Below are positions 1 to 7,717 of a stretch of 7,717 bases of DNA, piece after piece. A model generated the notes under the pieces. That model worked only from the letters and a program-made list of their open reading frames with translations, had not been told where the DNA came from and did no database searches. The DNA is taken from NCBI GenBank assembly GCA_023433185.1, contig JAEZEN010000211.1, positions 1-7,717 on the forward strand. Reading direction: 5' to 3'. Position numbers and translations under genes: made by a program. The number at the start of each line of letters is the position of its first letter. The first letter of the stretch is position 1. Origin of the DNA: Pseudomonadota bacterium (GTDB taxonomy: Bacteria > Pseudomonadota > Alphaproteobacteria > Rhizobiales > Kaistiaceae).

Positions 1-475
1 CCACCGGCACGTTGACGAGGGCGGAAATCAGGATCAGCCCCGACCGGGTGTCGAGCAGCCCGACGAACTGGAACATGAGGTAGATGGGAATCGTGTAGAT
101 GATCAGCGGAAGGGCCCGGATGTTGGTGACCACCGGAAGGAGCCTCGTCCGCCCCACGTTGAGGCGCACGATCGCGTACGCCGCGGGAAACGCGAGGATC
201 ATGGCCAGCGCCGTGCCGCCCGAGGCGATGATGATGCTGTTCATGATGAAGTGCGGGAAGTCGGTGTTGCCGGTGATCAGCACCTCGCGGTAATTCTCTA
301 GCGTCGGCGCGAAGAGCCATACCGGCGGTGTCGTGTTGATCTGCGCGGTGGTCTTGAACGACGTCACCACCGTGACGATGATCGGCACGTTGAGCACGAA
401 GACGACGAGGGCGTAGAACAGCCATCGCCCGGCATGGAGAAGCCGGCTGGCCGCGGTCTTGCGCTGGACGATCAC
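1..475 (-). CDS. ABC sugar-type importer permease, MalG-like (partial, C-terminus off the left edge)
   Basis: This is the second membrane subunit of a carbohydrate-type ABC importer (binding-protein-dependent permease, MalG/UgpE type), which forms the inner-membrane channel with the preceding permease. It is not in an ATG-based reading because it starts with GTG at 475-473. The start is supported by a strong Shine-Dalgarno GAGGAGG at 484-490, eight bases upstream. The visible 158 residues begin MIVQRKTAASRLLHAGRWLF, with a first membrane segment near residues 18-38, a periplasmic stretch containing PTLENYREVL, and further hydrophobic segments near 78-103 and 113-140. The cytoplasmic EAA loop that contacts the ATPase would lie beyond the window. 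The start overlaps the stop of the upstream permease by four bases (GTGA), so the two are probably translationally coupled. Family assignment is firm; the solute is unknown. Confidence 0.9.
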   Translation of the reverse strand, partial: MIVQRKTAASRLLHAGRWLFYALVVFVLNVPIIVTVVTSFKTTAQINTTPPVWLFAPTLENYREVLITGNTDFPHFIMNSIIIASGGTALAMILAFPAAYAIVRLNVGRTRLLPVVTNIRALPLIIYTIPIYLMFQFVGLLDTRSGLILISALVNVPV

Positions 476-1356
476 GCTGCGTTCCTCCTCACGACTGCCC
501 GGAGTCCGACATGCAGCAGCAGCAGGCTGGCCAGCAGCAGCACGACCGATAGGGCCACGGCCTCGCCGAGTTCGCTCCGCTTGAAGAACAGCTTGTAGAT
601 GTAGATGCTGATCGATGTCGTCTCGTTACCAGGGCCGCCGCCGGTCAGGACGAAGATGTGATCGAACACCCGAAAGGCGTCGATGAAGCGGATGAAGGTC
701 ACGATGCCGATGGTCGGCAGCAGGATCGGCAGGATGACCAGGAAATTGAGCTTGGTGCCCGTCGCGCCGTCGACCACCGCCGCCTCCTCGACCTCGGGAA
801 GGATGGAGTGCCGCGCCGTCAGGAGCACGAGAAAGGCAAAGGGTGTCCACTGCAGCACCTCGATGCCGACCAGGGTCGCGTAGACGTGATCGCGACCGAG
901 GAAGTTCACGTAGATGCCCAGCATGTCCAGGTAGGCCGGCACCGGGCCGATGAACTCGTTGAGGATGAGCCGGTACATCATCCCCATCATCGCCGGGGAT
1001 ATCATCATCGGCAGCATCAGCGGGGCGATGAGCCACGGCCGCTTCTGGACGAGTGGGTGCAGTATGAAGACGAGGAGCAGTGCCGCGACGACCTGAAGCA
1101 CGGTCGCCACGATGGCGAAGCGGAGCGAGAACCAGAGCGCGCTCCACATGTTCGGGTCGGTCAGGGCCGCGTGGTAGTTGTCCAGCCCGACGAATCCGCT
1201 TCCCGACAGGTCCTGAAACGAGACGTCGGAGAAGCTGTACCAGAGGTTCGCGAGCGTCGGGAAACCGAGCATGATCGCCAGGAAGACGCACATGCCCGAC
1301 AGAAGAAGGCGTCCGTCGGACCTCTGCTGTTCCTGCCAACCACGTCTGCGTGCCAT
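472..1356 (-). CDS. ABC sugar-type importer permease, MalF-like
   Basis: This is the first membrane subunit of the importer, 294 residues from the ATG at 1356. Hydrophobic segments lie near residues 19-41, 78-100, 108-130, 158-180, 206-225 and 265-288, the usual six for a MalF/UgpA-type permease of about 300 residues. The cytoplasmic coupling loop (EAA motif) is clear at residues 190-210: EEAAVVDGATGTKLNFLVIL followed by P. FVGLDNY at 55-61 is typical of the periplasmic part of these subunits. An in-frame GTG at 1395 would add 13 residues, but it sits four bases after a strong stem-loop with no ribosome site, so I prefer 1356, which has a weak G-rich stretch upstream. The gene follows the binding-protein gene on the same strand and overlaps the next permease by four bases. 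The start choice is less certain than the function. Confidence 0.92.
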   Translation of the reverse strand: MARRRGWQEQQRSDGRLLLSGMCVFLAIMLGFPTLANLWYSFSDVSFQDLSGSGFVGLDNYHAALTDPNMWSALWFSLRFAIVATVLQVVAALLLVFILHPLVQKRPWLIAPLMLPMMISPAMMGMMYRLILNEFIGPVPAYLDMLGIYVNFLGRDHVYATLVGIEVLQWTPFAFLVLLTARHSILPEVEEAAVVDGATGTKLNFLVILPILLPTIGIVTFIRFIDAFRVFDHIFVLTGGGPGNETTSISIYIYKLFFKRSELGEAVALSVVLLLASLLLLHVGLRAVVRRNAA

Positions 1357-1387
1357 ACGGGCCGCCCCCACCACGTTACCTGTCCCC

Positions 1388-1428
1388 AAAACCACAAACG
1401 GTCGCCGGGCTAGAGTGTCCGGCGACCG
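1388..1428 (-). terminator. Intercistronic stem-loop after the binding-protein gene (leaky terminator or mRNA-protecting hairpin)
   Basis: A perfect 10-bp inverted repeat, CGGTCGCCGG at 1399-1408 and CCGGCGACCG at 1419-1428, encloses a 10-base loop. On the minus strand the stem is followed by TTTGTGGTTTT (1398-1388), a U-rich but interrupted tail. It lies 20 bases after the binding-protein stop and before the first permease. In importer operons such hairpins commonly lower permease expression relative to the binding protein, either by partial termination or by blocking 3' exonucleases. Which mechanism applies here is inference. Confidence 0.7.
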
Positions 1429-1448
1429 CTGTGAACTCGACGGAAGTC

Positions 1449-2777
1449 TTATTTTGCGAAGTCTTCTTTCATTGCGGCCGTCACGTTGGCGATGGCGGTA
1501 TCCTGGTCGATGGTACCGTTCCAGTAGCCCGTGAAGTTCTCCGCCATGACGTTGTAGACGGAGAGCGCCTTCGGGCTGGTCGCGCCGTTCATCACGATGC
1601 CGTACTTGTCGGCGTACTCACCCATCCTCAGCACGTCGACGCGACCGTCGGCATAAGCCTCGGTCAGGGCTGCGCTGAGCGGCGGCTTGCCGCCGGCCCG
1701 TCCGTACTGCGTGATCACCGGCTCGGAGGCGAGGTAGGCGAGGAACTTCCGGGCTTCGTCCTGCTTCTCGGACGACTTGTTGATGCCGAGGCCAAGCGCG
1801 TGGAAGTGGGTCTTGATCCCCTCGGAACCGGCGGCAGGATGAATGATGTCGAACTTGCCCTCGATCATCGGATACTGGGCCGGATCGATCAGTTCCGAAT
1901 AGGCGGCGGACCATTGCAGGATGAAGGCGACCTGGCCCGTTCCGAACGCGCCGTTGGCCTCGGAATACTCGAAGGAGCCGCTGCCGCCCGGTGTCGCTTC
2001 CTTCTCGGCGATGGTCTTGTAGACGTCGAGCGCCTGCCGGTAGGCATCGGAGTCGATCGTGATGTTGCCCTCGGCATCCATCCAGTTGCCGCCATAGCCG
2101 GCCGCGGTGGTCTGCCAGATCATCACGCTGAAGATGATGTTCTTCATCTGCAGCGCAGCGCCGTAGCGGGTCGGGCTGTCGGGGTTGAGCGACTTGGTGA
2201 AGAAGAGCGCGGACGCGACGAAATCATCCCAGGTCCAGTCCGCCGGCAACTTCGGCGAAAGGTCCTTGCCGAGTTCGGCCTTGGCGATTTCGCTGTACTT
2301 CGCCTTCCATGCCTCGTCCGACATGAGCTGGTCGAAGAGGTCCTTGCGGTAGTAGATGAAGTTGACCGAAAGGTCGGTCGGAATGCCGTAGAGATGGCCC
2401 TCGAAGCTCTGTGAATTGAGCGCCGACTGCGGGAACGTCGCCTTCACCTCGTCGGTGACGAGATCGTCGATCGGGACCATGAACGGCGCATACTGGCCGA
2501 CGCTGTAGGTCGTCGTCAGCATGATGTCGAACTCCTTCGAGCCCGCCGCAGCGTCGGCGAGCATCTTGTCGAAGAAGTTGTCGCGGCTGAAGAACAGCAG
2601 GCTGGCCTTGCTGTCGTTCCCCTCGATCGCGTTGTAGTCGTCGACGATCTTCCGCAGCGCGGTCTCTTCGGGGCCGCCCGGCCAGGCGAGGATCGTAATA
2701 TCGGCAAGCGCCACGGATGCCGACATCGCCGACGCGGCGAGCGCGCCGCCCAGCGCGATTAGTTTCGATCGCAACAT
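1449..2777 (-). CDS. Extracellular solute-binding protein, family 1 (ABC sugar-type importer)
   Basis: This is the periplasmic ligand-binding subunit that captures the solute and delivers it to the two permeases. It has 442 residues from the ATG at 2777, within the usual 410-450 for family 1 (SBP_bac_1). The start is supported by AGGGAG at 2784-2789, six bases upstream, and by a textbook signal peptide: basic MLRSK, a hydrophobic Ala/Leu core and a probable cleavage site SVALA|DIT after residue 25. There is no lipobox cysteine. The mature protein opens with DITILAWPGGPEETALRKIV, the typical first strand and helix of the fold, and contains EFDIMLTTTYSVGQY, LYGIPTDLSVNFIYYRKDLF and a late FLAYLASEPVITQYG stretch. 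A longer in-frame start at 2834 would put 19 residues before the signal peptide and is rejected. It heads the importer operon. Specificity cannot be read from the sequence. Confidence 0.93.
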   Translation of the reverse strand: MLRSKLIALGGALAASAMSASVALADITILAWPGGPEETALRKIVDDYNAIEGNDSKASLLFFSRDNFFDKMLADAAAGSKEFDIMLTTTYSVGQYAPFMVPIDDLVTDEVKATFPQSALNSQSFEGHLYGIPTDLSVNFIYYRKDLFDQLMSDEAWKAKYSEIAKAELGKDLSPKLPADWTWDDFVASALFFTKSLNPDSPTRYGAALQMKNIIFSVMIWQTTAAGYGGNWMDAEGNITIDSDAYRQALDVYKTIAEKEATPGGSGSFEYSEANGAFGTGQVAFILQWSAAYSELIDPAQYPMIEGKFDIIHPAAGSEGIKTHFHALGLGINKSSEKQDEARKFLAYLASEPVITQYGRAGGKPPLSAALTEAYADGRVDVLRMGEYADKYGIVMNGATSPKALSVYNVMAENFTGYWNGTIDQDTAIANVTAAMKEDFAK

Positions 2778-2932
2778 TCTCTTCTCCCTATTGTCCTGGC
2801 TTCGGTGAGGCCCACCGCCATCGGGACACGCCACCCGTCGGCGATACTACATAAATATGGAACGCCATACAGACTTGCGGAAGCGTATCATCTTCGCCAC
2901 CATGGTCAAGGCCAGCACGTTGGAGAGAGGCT
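2778..2932. promoter_or_regulatory. Divergent promoter region between the binding-protein and MBL-hydrolase genes
   Basis: These 155 bases separate two genes transcribed away from each other and are noticeably more AT-rich around 2843-2872 than the flanking coding DNA. For the minus-strand importer operon a possible promoter is CTGTAT (2872-2867), a 17-base gap, then TAGTAT (2849-2844), matching the sigma-70 consensus at 3 of 6 and 4 of 6 positions. This is weak and is offered as a candidate only. No convincing plus-strand promoter was found by eye. The plus-strand ribosome site for the hydrolase is GGAGAGAGG at 2922-2930. Confidence 0.5.
2856..2869. promoter_or_regulatory. Palindromic operator candidate TATGG-N4-CCATA
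   Basis: The sequence TATGGAACGCCATA is a perfect 5-bp inverted repeat around a 4-base centre. It lies about 78 bases upstream of the binding-protein start and 63 bases upstream of the hydrolase start, between the candidate -35 and -10 boxes of the importer promoter. A short palindrome placed there is what an operator for a dimeric regulator would look like. The IclR protein encoded at 5712-6536 is the obvious candidate because it is the only regulator in the window. That pairing is inference. Confidence 0.45.
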
Positions 2933-3673
2933 ATGCGAATCGAGTCCGGTCTTCACCTCGTCATGAGCGGCGGCGGGGGATTCGATCTCACCGACAGCTT
3001 TGACTGCAACGTCTTTGCCATCGCTGCCGGGTCGGACTGGATCCTGTTCGATGCGGGCTGCGGCCGTGACATCGAGCGCGCCCACGCCGTGCTCGCCGAC
3101 GACGGGATCGACCTGCAGCGGATTCGGCATGTCTTCCTGACGCATGGGCATGCCGACCATTCGGGTGGAGCGCATCACTGGCGTTCGGCGTGCGGTGCCC
3201 TCGTCTATGCCGGGGCGGAGACCGCGGCGATGGTCGCGGCCGGCGACGAGGCGGGACTGAGCGTCGATCGCGCGCGTCGCTCCGGCGTCTATCCCGCCGA
3301 CTACAGCTACACGGCCTGTCCGATCGATCGCGTCCTCGACGCAGACGTCGCGGTGCGCATCGGCGACGTCGTGGTGCGCCTCGTTCCGACGCCCGGACAT
3401 TCTCGCGACCACGTCTCCTACCTCGTCGAGACCCCGCGCCGCCGCATCCTGGTCGCGGGCGATGCGCTCTTTCACGGCGGCAAGGTCGCGATCCAGGACA
3501 TCGTGGATTGCGACGTGGCGTCCATCTGTGCGAGCGTCCGGCGCATAGCGGCGCTCGAGTTCGATGCGTTGCTCCCCGGGCACCTCGCCTTCAGCCTCAG
3601 TGACGGCCGGCGGCACGCGCTGGCGGCGCTGGCCCATGTCGAGCAGATGCACTGCCCCCCATCGATCATCTAG
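2933..3673 (+). CDS. Metallo-beta-lactamase-fold metallo-hydrolase
   Basis: This is a cytoplasmic hydrolase of the MBL (glyoxalase II-like) superfamily with 246 residues and no signal peptide. The full dinuclear metal-binding set is visible: H71, H73, D75 and H76 in LTHGHADHSGG, H156 in TPGHSRDH, D177 in VAGDALF, and H217 in LLPGH. The protein should therefore be catalytically competent. The ATG at 2933 is preceded by GGAGAGAGG at 2922-2930. The gene is divergent from the importer operon and convergent with the SDR gene, so it forms its own transcription unit. MBL-fold proteins hydrolyse thioesters, lactones, phosphodiesters and other esters; the sequence does not say which. Next to a sugar-type importer and an SDR, a lactonase role in an oxidative sugar pathway is plausible, but this is inference. 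A glyoxalase II-like thioesterase is the main alternative. Confidence 0.9.
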   Translation: MRIESGLHLVMSGGGGFDLTDSFDCNVFAIAAGSDWILFDAGCGRDIERAHAVLADDGIDLQRIRHVFLTHGHADHSGGAHHWRSACGALVYAGAETAAMVAAGDEAGLSVDRARRSGVYPADYSYTACPIDRVLDADVAVRIGDVVVRLVPTPGHSRDHVSYLVETPRRRILVAGDALFHGGKVAIQDIVDCDVASICASVRRIAALEFDALLPGHLAFSLSDGRRHALAALAHVEQMHCPPSII

Positions 3674-3859
3674 CGCCGGGCCGCGGCTGAGCCGGGAGGT
3701 GCCGTTCGCCGCGATGTGGGCGACCACCGGATTCATGGCGCGCAAGTCGCTCGCTTGGCAGTGCGCCCGAAGGCCTTGGGCGGCACGACCGGCCCCGTAG
3801 GCTTACGGGCATGCACCTTGGCGGCGCCACCGGTGCGGGGCAGCCGATCGCTGCCGCGG
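3674..3859. other. Convergent intergenic gap with three hairpins, no gene seen
   Basis: This 186-base gap lies between the 3' ends of the MBL hydrolase (plus) and the SDR (minus). No supported gene was found. Its right half holds three successive inverted repeats: CCCGTA/TACGGG at 3794-3799 and 3804-3809; GCACC/GGTGC at 3813-3817 and 3832-3836 with an inner TGGC/GCCA at 3819-3822 and 3826-3829; and GGCAGC/GCTGCC at 3839-3844 and 3850-3855. None is followed by a clear T run on either strand, so they are not typical intrinsic terminators. They could still help end or protect the two converging transcripts. Confidence 0.5.
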
Positions 3860-5695
<1,836 letters not shown>

Positions 5696-5711
5696 TTACC
5701 TCGCCGTTTCG

Positions 5712-6536
5712 TCATCGCCGCCTCCAACCGAGCCGCGTCTCCACCCGTTCGGACGCCGTCAGGACGGCGTGGACGTAGTAGTCGCGATTCGCCAGGGCCT
5801 TCTGTTCCGGCAGGACGACTGCAAGCGTGGCGACGCAGGCTCCCTCGGTATTCACGATCGGCGACGCGATCGTGGCGATCCGGAAGTCGTTGCGGCCGAC
5901 ATCGATCGATACGCGAGCATGCAGCGCGCGCTGCGAAAGTTCGGCCAGCGCCTTCACGGTCATCGCGCGATCGGCCGGGGGCTGGTGCTTGAGGCTCCGA
6001 TTGAGGACGGCGATCCTGTCGCCTTCCGCCAGGTGGCCGATGAGCAAGGGCCCCGATGCGCTCTGGGACAGCGGAACCCTGGTCCCGAGTTCGGACTTCA
6101 CGCGATAGTGCCCCGGGCCGTCCGCAACCGCGAGGACCACGACGTCATCGTTGTCCCGGGCACACACCTGCACCGTCTCGCCGATCTCCCGGCTGAGATC
6201 CTCCATCTCCCGCCGGGCTTCCTCGAGGAAGTCGAGGGAGCGCGCATAGGCGAGCCCGTAATGATAGAGCCTCGGTCCGAGCCAAACCGTGCCGTCGGGG
6301 CGCCGCGCGAGGATCTCGCGCTGCACCATCTGGTCGAGGACCAGATACGTGGTGGAGAGCGGCACGCCGATGGTCTTGGCAATGGCATAGCCACTTGCCG
6401 CGGTGTTCGTTTCGTAGAGGTGGTCGAGGATCTGCAGCGTTCGGTCCATTCGGCCGACGCGACTTCGACGCGAGGGCGCTGCCGCATCCTGCTTCGGCTC
6501 CGCGCCCTGACGAACCACGGCACTGACCTTTTTCAC
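5712..6536 (-). CDS. IclR-family transcriptional regulator
   Basis: This is a DNA-binding regulator of 274 residues. Residues 28-88 form the winged helix-turn-helix (GRMDRTLQILDHLYE, then the ASGYAIAKTIGVPLSTTYLV recognition region). Residues 90-268 form the IclR effector-binding domain, with LARRPDGTVWLGPRLYHYG at the junction and GTRVPL plus SASGPLLIGHL in the ligand pocket region. A 28-residue basic, Ala-rich N-terminal tail precedes the HTH. The start is GTG at 6536, supported by GGGAGAGG at 6543-6550; an internal ATG at residue 30 would cut into the HTH and is less likely. It heads the operon with the ATPase and SDR and is divergent from the dioxygenase gene, the usual arrangement for a local autoregulated controller. 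Family members bind small organic acids or sugar derivatives as effectors. Whether it represses or activates cannot be seen. Confidence 0.93.
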   Translation of the reverse strand: MKKVSAVVRQGAEPKQDAAAPSRRSRVGRMDRTLQILDHLYETNTAASGYAIAKTIGVPLSTTYLVLDQMVQREILARRPDGTVWLGPRLYHYGLAYARSLDFLEEARREMEDLSREIGETVQVCARDNDDVVVLAVADGPGHYRVKSELGTRVPLSQSASGPLLIGHLAEGDRIAVLNRSLKHQPPADRAMTVKALAELSQRALHARVSIDVGRNDFRIATIASPIVNTEGACVATLAVVLPEQKALANRDYYVHAVLTASERVETRLGWRRR

Positions 6537-6701
6537 GCTCTGCCTCTCCCGGCCGGGCGAGTCCCGGCTACCTCATGTCGACGGACTATTCCACAAATCA
6601 GCAATCTAGTACACAGCTATGGTGTATGGTATGTTCTGCAAAGATGGGGGCCGCCCGCGAGAGGGTGCCACGCAAGGCCATGGAAGGAAGGAACCAAGGG
6701 G
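6537..6701. promoter_or_regulatory. Divergent promoter region between the IclR and PhyH dioxygenase genes
   Basis: These 165 bases lie between the two divergent starts and include an AT-richer core at 6585-6640. A possible plus-strand promoter is TAGTAC (6607-6612), a 17-base gap, and TATGTT (6630-6635), 3 of 6 and 4 of 6 matches to sigma-70. This is weak. An imperfect inverted repeat TACAC/GTGTA (6610-6614 and 6622-6626) and tandem TATGGTR repeats lie in the gap between these boxes. The dioxygenase ribosome site is the GGAAGGAAGGA stretch at 6682-6692. Confidence 0.5.
6618..6633. repeat. Tandem TATGGTR repeats, operator candidate
   Basis: The sequence TATGGTGTATGGTATG is two adjacent 7-base direct repeats (TATGGTG, TATGGTA) plus a partial third copy, overlapping at its left end an inverted repeat TACAC-N7-GTGTA. 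The 5-base unit TATGG is the same half-site found in the palindrome at 2856-2869. The unit also occurs a few times inside genes, so only the clustering and promoter position make it notable. Binding by the adjacent IclR protein is inference. Confidence 0.35.
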
Positions 6702-7655
6702 ATGGACACCGCCCAACCGGCGCTCGACGAATTCAAGGGTCATCCGGGCGCTGACGGAATGGCCACGCAGCTCAAGGACATCAAGAAGAAACTTCCCCTG
6801 CGGGTCCTGTCCGAGGAGGACTGGAATCACTGGGTCACCAAGGGGTTCGTCATCGTTCGGCAGGCTATCCCCATGGAGAAGGTCGAACGCACGATCGATA
6901 TCATCTGGCGGTTTGAGGAGAAGGATCCGAAAGACCCTGCCACCTGGTATGCTCCCCAGCGCCGCGCGCATGGCCGGGAGGAGCTGAACAACTCCGGCAT
7001 GGTGGAAATCTACAACCATCAGTATCTCTGGGACAACCGCCAGGAGCCGAGAATCTACAACGCCTATGTCGACATCTGGGACCGCGAGGATCTCTGGGTT
7101 GCGATCGACCGGGCCAATCTCCTGCCGCCGAAGAAGACGCCCGGCAACGAGACCGGCTTCATCCACTGGGATGTGAACACCAACCTCCGGCCCTTGCCGA
7201 TCAGCGTCCAGGGCGTGCTCAGCCTCGTCCGGCAGGACAAGGAGATCGGCGGTTTCCAGTGCGTGCCGGAATTGTTCTACAATTTTGAAGAGTGGGTGAA
7301 GACCCAGCCGGCGGACCGCAATCCGATGATGCCGGACATAACTGGGATGACCATCGAGAACGTGGAGATGGGGCCGGGCGACCTCCTCATCTTCAACAGC
7401 CTGCTCGCCCACGGCGTCCGCCCGAACCATTCGAAGGACCGGGTCCGCTTGGCCCAGTATCTGGCGATGTTTCCCGCGCGCGAGGAGGACGAGGCCGAGC
7501 GGCAGGAGCGCATCCGCCTTTGGCGCGAACGCGACCATCCCCGCGGGGGCTGGCCGGGGGACCCGCGGGAGTGGGAAAAGCACAATGCGGAAGTCGCCAA
7601 GCTCACGCCGCTGGGCGAGAGGCTCCTTGGCCTGAAGCGGTGGCACGAGACTTGA
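6702..7655 (+). CDS. Phytanoyl-CoA dioxygenase (PhyH)-family Fe(II)/2-oxoglutarate oxygenase
   Basis: This is a 317-residue cytoplasmic oxygenase that would couple 2-oxoglutarate decarboxylation to hydroxylation or oxidative demethylation of a small molecule. The iron-binding triad is visible: H155 and D157 in GFIHWDVN, and distal H237 in LLAHGVRPNHS. R247 or R249 (DRVRLAQY) is the likely 2-oxoglutarate anchor. Other conserved-looking blocks are MVEIYNHQYLWDNRQEPRIY (100-119), GVLSLV (171-176), GGFQCVPELF (183-192) and MGPGDLLIFNS (223-233). The C-terminal 60 residues are charged and Trp-rich and end LTPLGERLLGLKRW. The ATG at 6702 is chosen for the GGAAGGA ribosome site upstream. The frame stays open far upstream, but that part is antisense to the IclR gene and not real coding. 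The substrate is unknown. Despite the family name, phytanoyl-CoA is unlikely in this context; a sugar-, polyol- or betaine-like solute is more plausible. Confidence 0.92.
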   Translation: MDTAQPALDEFKGHPGADGMATQLKDIKKKLPLRVLSEEDWNHWVTKGFVIVRQAIPMEKVERTIDIIWRFEEKDPKDPATWYAPQRRAHGREELNNSGMVEIYNHQYLWDNRQEPRIYNAYVDIWDREDLWVAIDRANLLPPKKTPGNETGFIHWDVNTNLRPLPISVQGVLSLVRQDKEIGGFQCVPELFYNFEEWVKTQPADRNPMMPDITGMTIENVEMGPGDLLIFNSLLAHGVRPNHSKDRVRLAQYLAMFPAREEDEAERQERIRLWRERDHPRGGWPGDPREWEKHNAEVAKLTPLGERLLGLKRWHET

Positions 7656-7686
7656 GTTCGCAGCCATAGCCGGCGACCTACCGGCA

Positions 7687-7716
7687 GGCCCCCCGCCCCA
7701 AAGGGCGGAAGGGGCC
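7687..7716 (+). terminator. GC-rich hairpin after the dioxygenase gene, probable terminator stem
   Basis: An inverted repeat GGCCCC (7687-7692) and CCGCCC (7693-7698) pairs with GGGCGG (7703-7708) and GGGGCC (7711-7716). This gives 12 pairs, a CAAA loop and a 2-base AA bulge. It starts 31 bases after the dioxygenase stop. A T run would lie beyond the window edge, so intrinsic termination is likely but not shown. Confidence 0.6.
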
Positions 7717-7717
7717 C

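Noticed and set aside
1357..1395. Alternative GTG start for the MalF-like permease at 1395
   Set aside because: No ribosome site; it lies in the tail of the stem-loop, and the added residues do not resemble a permease N-terminus.
1350..2414. Plus-strand open frame of 354 codons
   Set aside because: It is antisense to the binding-protein gene, has no recognisable fold, and is typical of open frames on the opposite strand of high-GC genes.
2778..2834. Upstream in-frame start for the binding protein at 2834
   Set aside because: It would place 19 non-hydrophobic residues before a textbook signal peptide, whereas the start at 2777 has a good ribosome site.
5769..6701. Long open frame extending the dioxygenase about 311 codons upstream, suggesting a fusion protein
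   Set aside because: The extension is antisense to the well-supported IclR gene and has no recognisable domain. A ribosome site and ATG at 6702 start the real gene.
6619..6987. Possible leader peptide or small gene starting at 6619 upstream of the dioxygenase
   Set aside because: No ribosome site, Arg- and Ser-rich shadow composition, and most of it overlaps the dioxygenase gene in another frame.

Overview
The window is high-GC bacterial DNA with tightly packed genes. Gene types (family 1 solute-binding ABC importer, UgpC/MsmX-type ATPase, IclR regulator, SDR, PhyH-family dioxygenase) and base composition suggest an alphaproteobacterium, perhaps of the Hyphomicrobiales (Rhizobiales) or Rhodobacterales. 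That placement is inference; no rRNA or other taxonomic marker is present.

Layout from left to right. Positions 1-2777 (minus strand) hold an importer operon read from right to left: secreted solute-binding protein, first permease (MalF-like), second permease (MalG-like, running off the left edge). A strong stem-loop lies between the binding-protein gene and the permeases. Positions 2778-2932 are a divergent promoter region with a palindrome. Positions 2933-3673 (plus) encode a metallo-beta-lactamase-fold hydrolase. Positions 3674-3859 are a convergent gap with three consecutive hairpins and no gene. Positions 3860-6536 (minus) are a second operon read from right to left: IclR regulator, ABC ATPase, SDR oxidoreductase. 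Positions 6537-6701 are a second divergent promoter region with a short tandem repeat. Positions 6702-7655 (plus) encode a phytanoyl-CoA-dioxygenase-family (PhyH) Fe(II)/2-oxoglutarate enzyme, followed by a GC-rich hairpin at the right edge.

Taken together this looks like one catabolic locus for a carbohydrate-like or polyol-like solute. The binding protein, two permeases and ATPase would make a complete importer, although the ATPase gene is separated from its partners by an inverted hydrolase gene. The dioxygenase, dehydrogenase and MBL hydrolase would modify the imported compound, and the IclR protein would control the four transcription units from the two divergent promoter regions. The substrate cannot be read from the sequence. 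No mobile element, CRISPR array, tRNA or rRNA was seen. The locus is built from known families; the possible novelty is the combination and the unknown substrate, not a new kind of system.
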